From contig NC_034015.1 in the NCBI RefSeq assembly GCF_000346465.2, positions 3,268,658-3,332,657 of the forward strand: 64,000 nt of DNA. The letters are read 5' to 3'. The stretch is from Prunus persica (taxonomy: Eukaryota; Streptophyta; Magnoliopsida; Rosales; Rosaceae). Made by a program: the position numbers and the translations under genes. Below the pieces are notes generated by a model that searched no databases, was not told where the DNA came from, and was given only the letters and a program-made list of their open reading frames with translations. Below are positions 13,331 through 23,462 of the stretch, in pieces (the first letter of the stretch is position 1; every line of letters begins with the position of its first letter).

Positions 13331-13802
13331 TTTTGGTGGAAATAAAGAGCCCAAGTCCATAAAGTCAAGTCTCTAAGTGACGATGTGAAATTTGGTTAAA
13401 TGACACCTTTTATTTTTCATGCTCGATTTATAGTAGCTGTGTGTGTCAATTAGTTTTTTTTTTTTCCTTTAAAATTTAAAAAAGAAGAAGTTGTGTCCCA
13501 TGAATTAAGACCGATGTTCTTATTTTGATTTTGAATTTGGAAAAAATTAATTTACTATATTATCCTTATTTATTGAAAGTTTCAATACTTAATAAATTCT
13601 TTAATCAAGGACAATTTTTGGTATTTTGAATATATATATATATATATATATCAATAAATATGTATTTTTTGTAAGGAATTATGTAGTGGGAATTTTCTTT
13701 GGTAAATGATTTGTAACTTGTCTTGTTTGTAAGAATTTGATTTGGGACATCTCCAAACATTTCTGCAGAGTATCTTAGATCATAAGTTTTGCAGAAAGCC
13801 AG

Positions 13803-14012
13803 TTAACTTGGTTTCTTTTCTTTTCTGCATCTCATAGATTGCAACCTTATGCAAAAGTCACAAATAATCCATGTAGTTTTACCTTGATGGCCAGGGAGAC
13901 TATCTTTACAGACCAACTTGTGCATCATCTCTCTTATAGATATGAAGCTGGATACAAAATGAAGGACACTTTGACTTCCTTGCTCCGAAACTTTAGCAAT
14001 CAGATTCAACAC
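13803..14012 (-). CDS. Hypothetical 69-aa ORF conserved between duplication arms (left copy)
   Basis: I do not recognise this protein. It starts MLNLIAKVSEQGSQSVLHF and ends RCRKEKKPS, and it differs at 7 of 69 residues from the right-arm copy at 18786-18995. It has two CxxC-like pairs around WIICDFC. It may be an exon of the same decayed DUF2828-like locus, since it lies about 0.5 kb from that fragment in the same orientation in both arms. There is no evidence that it is expressed. Confidence 0.35.
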   Translation of the reverse strand: MLNLIAKVSEQGSQSVLHFVSSFISIREMMHKLVCKDSLPGHQGKTTWIICDFCIRLQSMRCRKEKKPS

Positions 14013-14218
14013 TAAATATACTCCTTCCTACTTAAGAATTTCGTGATCATCACTATAAATTATAATATGAGAAATTTTTAAGAGTAATCGTAATACCACA
14101 TGTAACATTAATTCATCTTATTTTAAATATGTGATTGATGGAAGATTTATGCTTTACTATATAAATATCAATAAACATATACGTACAATAATAATATTGG
14201 GTTGGTAGACATGTTTCA

Positions 14219-16869
14219 TGTAATAACCCAAACCTAAATTAATATTCAATTATTAATTTATTAAGAGGAAAAGACAATTTTGCCCTTAGAATAATTTATT
14301 AAAGAAAAGTTGACTTTTTGACCGAGAAGGAATTTGACAATTCCACACATACCGTTGCGTAGAGCACGACGAAACGAGTTCGTAGACACGAAGTGAACTA
14401 GAATCGAAGCTTTAACGACGAAACTACGGTTAAAATACTATGAGGGGCAAAACGGTAATTTAAAAAATTCAGATTTTACAAAACCTCATTCTCTCTCTCC
14501 TCCCTCAGTCTCTCTCTCTCCCTCCCCGCACGCTTCCTTCCTCCCTTCGACATTTCCTCCAGCCCACGCCACCCCCTCTATGAACTACTGCCACCGACCA
14601 CCCCAAGCCGCAAGACCGGAGCCAAAACGACCGCCAAGTCTCGTCGTCAGCCTCAGCCCACTTCGACGCCAGCCGCCGCCGTTATCCAGCCGGAAAACCA
14701 CGAAAACCGTCAGTTTTCGTGGGAAACATCACGGTCGTCGATCTCCGTCATTCGGCCACCAAATCGGACGATTCAGGTATGGATTTTGAATCTCTCGAGC
14801 TGTTCTAGCTGCCTGTTAGGTAGGATTTAATCGGTTCTCAGCGTAGGTAATTGATTTTCGAATTGAAAATTCGGTCAGTTTTGGGATCTCGATTCCGACC
14901 ACTTCCGATCAGTTTTTGGGGTAGGTTCAAGAACAAAAGTGGCTCCAAATAGGGTGTTATACCTAGGGTAGGAGTTTGGAGCCGCGGTTTTGAGATTTTC
15001 CGGCGATGCGTAATCGCTTTGGGCACCCAGCGCTGCCGGCGCGTGGGCGAGGGTAGTGAAGTGGCACTATGTCTCAATGAGATCCTTAGGTTATCACGAG
15101 AACGTAGGAATTCGCGGATCTCAATTTGGATACCTTTTGAGCCTCGAACGGATTTTTCATATTGTGCGATTTCCGGGTTCAATACTGTTGAGCCTTTGGA
15201 TCGTAATTAGTTTTAGATATGTTAATTTAGACAATTCTAGGATCGTTTAGGATTTGACGGATTGTGAATCGGAATTCCGGATACTCCGAAATCGCGAACC
15301 CTAGGGATAGGGTTTAGAAATCGTGCGATTGTATGATCGTGATCAATCCGACCATCCAATCGAGACCAAACCCTCGGGACATGTGTCCTAGGTATATTGG
15401 AACTTCTAGAGACTTCCGGATCATATTGTGAGGTCATGGACCCGCGAGGTCCCGGGTTGACTTTTTGGGACTTTAGCGCTTTTTGAGTCCCAAGATACTG
15501 CTAAACTATTCCAAGCTTTTTAATTTGATGCACGTACTTCTAGGAGCCGGGGGTCAGAGCTTTTAAATTAATACTATATTATATTAATAGAATATTATGG
15601 TCATTGAATCAGACACCCGGGCATCAGTTGACCCACAGGAGGGACCTTCAAGAGGTCCAGCGAACATGGACTACCAGTGAGTGGACTCTTTGTTTTTATA
15701 AATGAATTTAAGCAGTTCAATTTCAGTTACAGTATTTGATCTTGAATAAATTTTATTCAAAGATTAATGTTATAAGCCGTACTATGCTTTTGAATATTTT
15801 ATTTTGCATGCTGCCGAGTGGAATACCCTTGAAAGGATATAGGAAAAGAAATTCTAGTTAATTATCAGATAAATGGCAGCAGAATTTTAGAGTTTACGAG
15901 AATTCAGTTATTCAGCAGATTTTCTTCAAAAACTTTATATTTTCCTAAACCACCTTGTACCCAGATGTACAAATGTTGCCTTCAGTAAATATGTTGCCTT
16001 CGAATTTTATTGGTAGCCTTCGGTTTAGTCAGCATGCTTGACAGTTGCCCCACTAGTTCTTTGGTACTCGAACTCGTGTGGAGCGAGTAATGCGGATCAA
16101 GTGGACTACGGTCCCCTGAATCCTGCGAGTTGCCGCTCGGACTGACCTTGTGTCACTGAGACCTGTGAGTACGTATCACCCATGATAATGCAAGGAATTG
16201 ACGGATATTAGGAATTTACGGAAATAAGGGGTACACCTAGGTGATAGTTTTAAACTGTTTTCAATGCCTTAAGAAATTAATGTTGACCATGAGTATGATT
16301 GGCTTATATACATGTATAATTATATAAGTGCATTGATTTCAGTAATAAAGAGAATAATTTAGTTTGTATAACTGTTTTTACAGTGGGGTTAGTATGTTCA
16401 TATGCTATTTTCTAAACTCTGTTTTTGGGTCCACTCACCCTTTTAATGTTTTGCGCCCCCAGGCAGTAGGCGTGCACATGGATCCACCACCGGGCCGTTT
16501 TCCACTTTCCGCTCCTTTCTTTTGATGTAGGACTTTTTGTTTTGTAAAAGGATTGACTCCTTGTAAATTCTTAGTAGTCGCTCTGATATTTTGCCCTAGA
16601 CTTAGAATTTAACTGTTGGAATGTATATATATATGTATGCTGGCAGTTGGTTGTCTATATATATACTTGTTTGGAAGGTGTAAATGTTTTGGTATTGATC
16701 CAGTTACAAGGGAAACTCTGCAGATTTTTCGGTAGAAGTCAACCTTGTTATTTTATCGTGCTTTGTTTAGACGGGCAATTAGGTCATTCGTGCCCGACAT
16801 ATGCTAGGTGTCGGAAACGCACCGGGTTCAGCTCGGATTCCAAAGCGGAATTTAGATTGGGTCCTGTCA
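14219..16869 (+). mobile_element. Solo LTR of a long-LTR retrotransposon, with 5-bp TSD TTTCA
   Basis: The 2651-bp sequence starts TGTAATAACCC and ends GGGTCCTGTCA, so it has TG...CA termini. It is flanked by the identical pentamer TTTCA at 14214-14218 and 16870-16874. The right arm of the inverted duplication has the uninterrupted empty site (a single TTTCA-like motif), which proves insertion. No gag, pol or second LTR was found, so a solo LTR formed by LTR-LTR recombination is the simplest reading. The related sequence starting at 62388 shares the whole 5-prime portion. The length and style suggest Ty3/gypsy, but no coding domain is present to prove it. Short proline- and arginine-rich ORFs (such as 14580-14789) are probably fortuitous. 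Confidence 0.85.
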
Positions 16870-17468
16870 TTTCAATTAAGTGAAGGTCTATATATTTGCA
16901 ATAAGATAATTATAGCTTGTGGCCCCGCCTTGGATGGGAGGCAAATTTTAAAGGTTGAGTGAACACGGAAAGGCACCGTTACCAACCATCTCAAGTCAAG
17001 TTAAGCTGAGTCAACAACTGCAAGACAATAGTGAGAAAGAGTCTGGTGTGAGTTGGAAGGCAAATTACCATCTCAATTCTCAAGTCTAGTCTAGGTTAAC
17101 AGTTGCGTGGGAAGAAAATTAGGAAATATTTGGCCAAAATTCGAGTAGGCTTTATTGTCTTGCCAGAATTTGCTCCAATGCACAAAAAAAAAATTAATAG
17201 AAATTCAGTTCCACTTAGTGCACCCTAAAAAAAATTTCCAATATAAAATTAGAAATTTTTGAAATAAGAAGAAAGAAAAATGAAAAGTGATTATCTGATT
17301 CGTCTGATTTGTATACTCTTCAGTGTGCAACTTATTTTTGTATATCAAGTCAATCAATATAGTGTGATCCAAACTATTTGAAAACTCCAAATTTATTCAA
17401 TTGCTTAAGTCAAGCCAATGCCTAACCACTTAATAGCATAATGGAAATTACAATTAGTGTCTAACTTA

Positions 17469-17984
17469 GCGGGGTGTATTCAATTGAGATTTTAAAAGAC
17501 TATTTATGGATAAATAAGTCCAGTTGATTTTAAAAGACTATTTAGGAATGTAATGACTTATAAGATTTTTTTAAAAGATTTTTATAATTAGGATTTTTTA
17601 CGTTTGGATTTTAAAAGATTTATATCATAATAATTTATAAGATTTGAAAGGACCACATGGATTTTTTACTTTTACGATGCTAACCAACCAACTTTTAGTT
17701 AGATGATGAGCAATGTCGATCTAGTTCAATGATGCACGAATTCTCCAGGAACAGCCTCTACAAATTCCCAAGCTTTCCAAATGATGGTGGAATTTTTCCT
17801 TCCAAAAGGTTTATTATTGTTTTAATTATTTTTGTAGGACCTTTCCTATTAAGAGGGGCGATAGCACACTAAACTCACATACACTACACAGATGCTATGA
17901 CTCAAATCGAGGATCTATCCTAGATGGAGCATTTACTCCAAACCACTACACTAGTGGGTGTTTTGCAACCCCTGCTACAAATTA
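17469..17984. repeat. Spacer at the centre of the inverted duplication, MITE-like
   Basis: About 515 bp of single-copy loop separates the arms. It contains several ATTTTAAAAGACT and TTTATAAGATTTGAAAGG words. The segment near 17620-17660 resembles the reverse complement of about 20600-20650, just outside the right arm. This points to an AT-rich MITE family at both the hinge and the outer edge of the duplication. No gene is seen. Confidence 0.5.
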
Positions 17985-18785
17985 AGTTAGACACTAATTG
18001 TAATTTCCATGATGTAATTAAGTGGTTAGGCATCGACTTGACCTAAGTAATTGAATAAATTTGGAGTTTTCAACTAGTTTGGATCACACTATATTGATTG
18101 ACTTGATAGACAAAAACAAGCTGCACACTAAAGAGTATACAAATAAGATAATCACTTTTTCATTTTACTTTCTTCTTATTTCAATAATTTCTAATTTTAT
18201 ATTGGAGAAATTTTTTGAGGGTGCACTAAGTGGAACTGAATTTCTATATATATATATATATATATATATTGGTGCATTGGAGCAAATTCTGGCAAGACAA
18301 TAGTACCTACTCAAATTTTGGCCAAATATTTCCTAATTTTCTGCCCACACAACTGTTAACCTGGACTAGACTTGAGAATTGAGATGGTGATTTGCCTTCC
18401 AACACACACCAGACTCTTTCTCACTATTGTCTTGCAGCTGTTGACTCGACTTGACTTGACTTAAGATGGTTGGTAACGGTGCCTTTTAGTGTCCACTCAA
18501 CCTTTTAAATTTGTCTCCCATCCACGGTAGGGCACAAGCTATAATTATCTTTGTGCAAATATGGACCTTGACTTAACTGAAACATATGTCTACCAACCCA
18601 ATATTATTATTGTACGTATATATTTATTGATACTTATATAGTAAAGCATAAATCTTCCACAAATCATATATTAAAAATAAGATAAATTAATATTACATGC
18701 GGTGTTACGATTACTCTTAAAAATTTCTCATATTATAATTTATAGTGATGATCACAAAATTCTTAAGTAGGAAGGAGTATATTTA

Positions 18786-18995
18786 GTGCTGAATCTGATT
18801 GCTAAAGTTTCAGAGCAAGGAAGTCAAAGTGTCCTTCATTTTGTATTCAACTTCACATCTATTAGAGAAATGGTGCACAAGCTGGTCTGTAAAGATGGTC
18901 TCCCTGGCCATCAAGGTAAAACTACATGGATTATTTGTGACTTTTGCAAAAGGCTGCAATCTATGAGATGCAGAAAAGAAAAGAAACAAAGTTAA
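18786..18995 (+). CDS. Hypothetical 69-aa ORF conserved between duplication arms (right copy)
   Basis: This is the counterpart of 13803-14012, with substitutions at seven positions, for example F-N-F-T here against S-S-F-I in the left copy. Product unknown. Downstream, 18996-19211 is also open but carries no recognisable domain. It is best treated as part of a decayed gene. Confidence 0.35.
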   Translation: MLNLIAKVSEQGSQSVLHFVFNFTSIREMVHKLVCKDGLPGHQGKTTWIICDFCKRLQSMRCRKEKKQS

Positions 18996-19554
18996 TTGGC
19001 TTTCTGCAAAACTTATGATCTAAAATACTCTGCAGAAATGTTTGGAGATGTCCCAAATCAAATTCTTACAAACAAGACAAGTTACAAATCATTTACCAAA
19101 GAAAATTCCCACTATATAATTCCTTACAAAAAAATACGTATTTACCAATATATAAAGGCACAGGTAGATAACAGTGAAACATTCAAAATACTAAAAATTA
19201 TCCTTGATTAAAGAATTTATTAAGTAATGAAACTTTCAATAAATAAGGATAATATAGTAAATTAATTTTTTTCATATTAAAAAAATTCAAATTCAAAATC
19301 AAAATAAGAACATGGGTCTTAATTCATGTGGGACACAATTTCTCTTTTTAAAATTTTAAAGAAAAATAAAAATTAAAAAATAATTGACACACACAACTTG
19401 TATGAATTGAACAAGGAAAATAAAGGGTGTCGTTTAACCAAACTTCACGTCGTCACTTAGAGACTTGACTTTAATGACTTGGACTCTTTATTTCCACCAA
19501 AAGCACATTTTTAAGAAATCACTTTAAAGACTTCAAAGATTTACAATCAAGTTC

Positions 19555-19877
19555 TGTAGATTGCCATCACAGAGGGTAATGCCAAGGTACCTAAAAGGAT
19601 TTTTGTGTTCACATACAAGGATTTTGGGAAGGCCACTAAGAACAATTGGGTGCGGGATTTTAAGGAGGCTTTGGATAATTACAGAAAGAGAGGGTATTTT
19701 AATGTGCCACATTTGATGTTTTGGAATCTTAATAACCCATATTTTTCAAAAGTGACTTATCTTTTTGAAGTCGGATGTTGCTGGTATGCTAACAAGAAAA
19801 GCATGTATTCATTTTTGGCATATCCTTTCAACTTGAGTCGGATTCTTTCTTATTTAAATGATTTTATATCCTTGTAA
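19555..19877 (+). pseudogene. DUF2828-like gene fragment (right arm copy)
   Basis: The reading frame runs through GNAKVPKRIFVFTYKDFGKA, then NNWVRDFKEALDNYRKRGY and NVPHLMFWNLNNPYF. This fits the conserved C-terminal region of plant DUF2828 proteins, where FVF, W, a Y/K/GY helix, and VP-x-x-x-FWNL occur in this order. Only about 60 residues match; the sequence after FSKV is unrelated. The family function is poorly known, with a vWA-like fold proposed. The N-terminal two thirds of the domain are missing, so this is a gene fragment. Confidence 0.6.
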
Positions 19878-20531
19878 CGTGTTTGACACATTTACAGACA
19901 GAAAATCAAAACATATCATATATCTATTACTGCTAGAAATTAAGTTGGCCACTAATTTTCAAGATGCAAGTGGCCAAAAATTAACTTGAGACTTCAGATT
20001 AATGGACAAGAAAACTTGTAAAAATTTTGGGCTTATGGGCCAGGATCAAGGTCTCTGGTGTAACTTTTGTGAATAGAACTTTAATAGTCAGGCAGGCCCT
20101 ACATTAATGCATTCACATAAGTGTACTTTGAATTGAATTTCATTCACACTGCATGAACGAGATCAATGTATATATTTATGGCTTTTGCTTGGTTGATTAA
20201 AATAACACTATAGCTGGAATTAATACATCAATGGGAGAAGTCCGAATCAATTGTTCTTACAAGTAATTAAAAATAATACAAAATCATATTTATTCCTACT
20301 AAGCACTCCAAATTAACTCATAATCTTCTGTAGATATTTGTGCAAGACACATTAACAAATCATTACTATGATTAAAAATAAAATTAAAAAAGTTCAAGTT
20401 CGACAACAAAACTATGGGATGGGGAAAAAATAAAAGAGAATTAATTTGCTTTCAGTAGTAAATGATATGATTTAAAATACTCTATAGAAAAGAACATTCA
20501 TGGCAAACAATTGTTTCAAGTTCTTAAAAGT

Positions 20532-20758
20532 CATTTACCATAACTCAACGGTGTGGATAACTCCACATCACCAACTATTCATCCAAGTGTATCCACGCAC
20601 CAGGCCCTTTCAAATCTTATAAATTCTTATGATATAAATCCATGTAGTCCAGATTAAAAATATTTTTAGAATGCTAGTTCAACAATGTTTGACTTTACAA
20701 AATCTGTCAGGTCTGGAAAATCCAGTGCTGGAACCGTATAGAGCAAATCGGGAACAAA
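20532..20758. other. ALADIN 3-prime flank; 51-bp inverted repeat copy B at 20655-20705
   Basis: This lies between the right arm and the ALADIN stop, so it probably includes the 3-prime UTR. Positions 20655-20705 are the exact reverse complement of 1543-1593. Positions 20600-20650 resemble the AT-rich MITE-like spacer of the inverted duplication. Confidence 0.65.
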
Positions 20759-23409
20759 CTAGGGAAGAACATGGGAACGAAATATGAGAGGGTAGGTACA
20801 GCAAAATCCACTACTCCAGCACTGCAAAAGCAAGCACAAGTTAGTCCAAAATTGCATAATTTGTTTTCCAGAAATGATTGGTACTGATCATTGCAATTAA
20901 AAATAAATATAACTAAAAACAAAGCATGTACAGACATGGAAATAAAATTAACAGAAAAATTCCAAGTACATGGGGAGATAAACAGAACATTTGAGTAGGA
21001 CTTACCACAAAAAGCAAGGGTCCCTGTTTAAACTTGTCATGAAATGAAAATGCCAACGGCTTTGGATTGTCCCCAGGTCCTCTAATAAACCCACTGAATT
21101 CATTTATGGTATAAATCATAAGTACCAGATAAATTGATATCAAGTTCCATTTGTCAGCAAACAACAATATTAAATCAATGATTAGATAACAATACTCAGC
21201 ATTTGGCCAAAAATGAGAAAAAGAAAAAAAAAAGAGTATAATCAACTCACATCAAAGATGCAGATATTAGAGGAGTCCTTCTAACATCATAAATGGCAAT
21301 AAGACCTCTGTATAACTCATCACCATCTTTAAAAGATACAGCCAAACGCTCTCCTGAAGCATCCCAAGCTATCTTCTCAGTGGTCTGACTGGAGGAAATA
21401 ACGACATATCAGAACTTTCTTGGGCAAATATTACCACGTACAAGTGGTATGTATTGCAAAATATACACGATGAGGTTTTTAACTCACAACTGTAATTTAA
21501 AATAACAAACTATAAAGCTTTTCTGCAATTCTTAGTTTGAGGATTGTTTATAGTCTGATCAATCCTCATGGAGAATTTTAGTAGCGTCCCATGTGAAGCA
21601 GAAAGCACAAGGCAGGAACATAATTATGAACAAGAGAGGAACAGAAAAAGAATGTAAATTGGAATCTTATATATCTACTTATTTACTTATGGATAAAATC
21701 AGGCAATATGGATGGCATCATCATGTCGGCTTTAGTAACTTTTTCTTCTTTCCTTTTCATTTTTTCTTCTGTTTTCAGAAGGCAAGAGTGGCAAATGGAT
21801 TGGCTTTGGGTACTCCTACATGGCGGCACAGAGCACTGTAATGGTATTGCAAGGGATGGTAAAGATGATGAGTGAATGATCACTAAAGATTGAAGTAAGC
21901 TTTAACGTTGCATGCATTATAAGCACTCCAGAAAAGAAATGTTGAGAAACTAACTTCACCAGAGACTACCAAATAAAGGCCGATGGTCCTGCTACTAGAC
22001 AGTCCAGAAATTACAGCAAATTACCATGGATACTATGAAAAAAAAAAAAAATTAAGAAATCCAATTAGCTCACTTCCAGAAACCAACTTATCAAGAAATC
22101 ATGCCAAATAAAAATGTCTTTTGCAATTAACTCTTAACTCTGTTAAAGCAACAATATAATACAGTTCTGATAAAGAAACCCCATTAAATGACAAACGGTT
22201 GATCAAACACTCATAGAGCAATCAAAATATAGAGATTATTAAAACAGCAACAAAAGATTACTGTTTACCTGTTTGTTAAGGACATAATCTCTGGTAGCTC
22301 AACAGGTAATAAGTGTGCATCTGAAAGTTACAAACATGACTTTACCAGTAAGAATCCAAATACATTTTTCAATTGCATCCCAAAAACTGTAATCCATCAT
22401 GACACTATTGACATTCATTTGAAAATCAAATTTTGCAAGTTCTTTTAACCATCGCATCACTGATCTGTAAAAAGGATCAGCGTGTACACGGAAATACTTC
22501 CTTAGAAAAAATAACAGTACATATCAAACGTCCAAAGTGCGCACTGCAAACACTAAGGAAATGTATTCAGACAATTTTCTCTCTTCTGAAAGAAAGCTAA
22601 AATAGGTAATCCCTTGAGAATCTTGTGTGTTTCACATCATAGGTGCAAATTCAATTATCAGGTTGAAATCAATGAGAAAATTTATAGGCAAGAAATCAGA
22701 CTACTTATTGTTTTCTACTAAAGTCATTGAATAATGCCATAAAATTTCACGTTTCAACAGAAAACCGAATGAGATAGTGCTATTGCATTAGTTACTGTAG
22801 TCAATGTTTGCAATTTACAGCCTGTTTGCTTAGTTAAGGGCCGACTCTAATTGTCAATTATAAGGGAAGTTGCAGGAATCCTTGGAAGGGCATTTCTAGA
22901 GGATACAACGCTTTTCAGAGCGGCTGTAAATTGGTAGTTGGGAGAGCGGTTAATGTGAGATTCTGGGAGGATATTTGGTCATGGGGAGAATTCTTTGGCA
23001 GATACCTTTCCAAGATTATATACGTTATCAAGTTATCATGGAATGTCTATTGCAAATTGTACAAATCCAGATTTGTTCCCTTACAGTTGGGATTTTGGTA
23101 TTAGGAGGAATCCAAAAGGCACTATATGTCAACGGACTCAAACATAAAACTTGCAAGTAAGCTTGCCTACCAAGTGATGGAGGCTTTGAAGCGAAGTGAA
23201 TGGAACCCAATGTTGAAGATTTAGAGAAAGCGAGAAGTATCATATGCCCATCAGGATCCCATGATGCTCCCTATAAGAAGACACAATGAGTAAAAATATA
23301 TTAAAATAAATGAAAATTCCAATCAATATAGAACTTTCTGTACAATTAAATCTGAATGTGCTTTTAAATGAGCTTGATGAGTGGGGGATTAACATATGGT
23401 GGAGACGGA

Positions 23410-23462
<53 letters not shown>

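Larger units (their letters stand above)
11421..17468. repeat. Inverted duplication, left arm (contains two later insertions)
   Basis: Once the insertions at about 11822-12744 and 14219-16869 are removed, the remaining ~2.5 kb reads as the reverse complement of 17985-20531 along its whole length. Anchor blocks include gaacttgaaacaattgtttg (about 11429 against about 20520), the ORF at 13803-14012 against 18786-18995, and attattgggttggtagacat at the solo-LTR junction. The arms differ by scattered substitutions and small indels, so the duplication is not brand new. Confidence 0.88.
17985..20531. repeat. Inverted duplication, right arm (uninterrupted)
   Basis: This 2.55-kb sequence is the reverse complement of the left arm without its two insertions. 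It includes a (TA)n tract at about 18245-18270, the hypothetical ORF at 18786-18995 and the DUF2828-like fragment at 19555-19877. It ends about 230 bp beyond the ALADIN stop codon. Confidence 0.88.

Noticed and set aside
14580..14789. Proline/arginine-rich 69-aa ORF within the solo LTR
   Set aside because: No second copy of the frame in the related LTR at 62388; composition explains the open frame.
23413..23459. CRISPR-like or regulatory array
   Set aside because: Simple dinucleotide repeat; CRISPR arrays are not expected in a plant nuclear genome, and no spacer structure was seen anywhere in the window.
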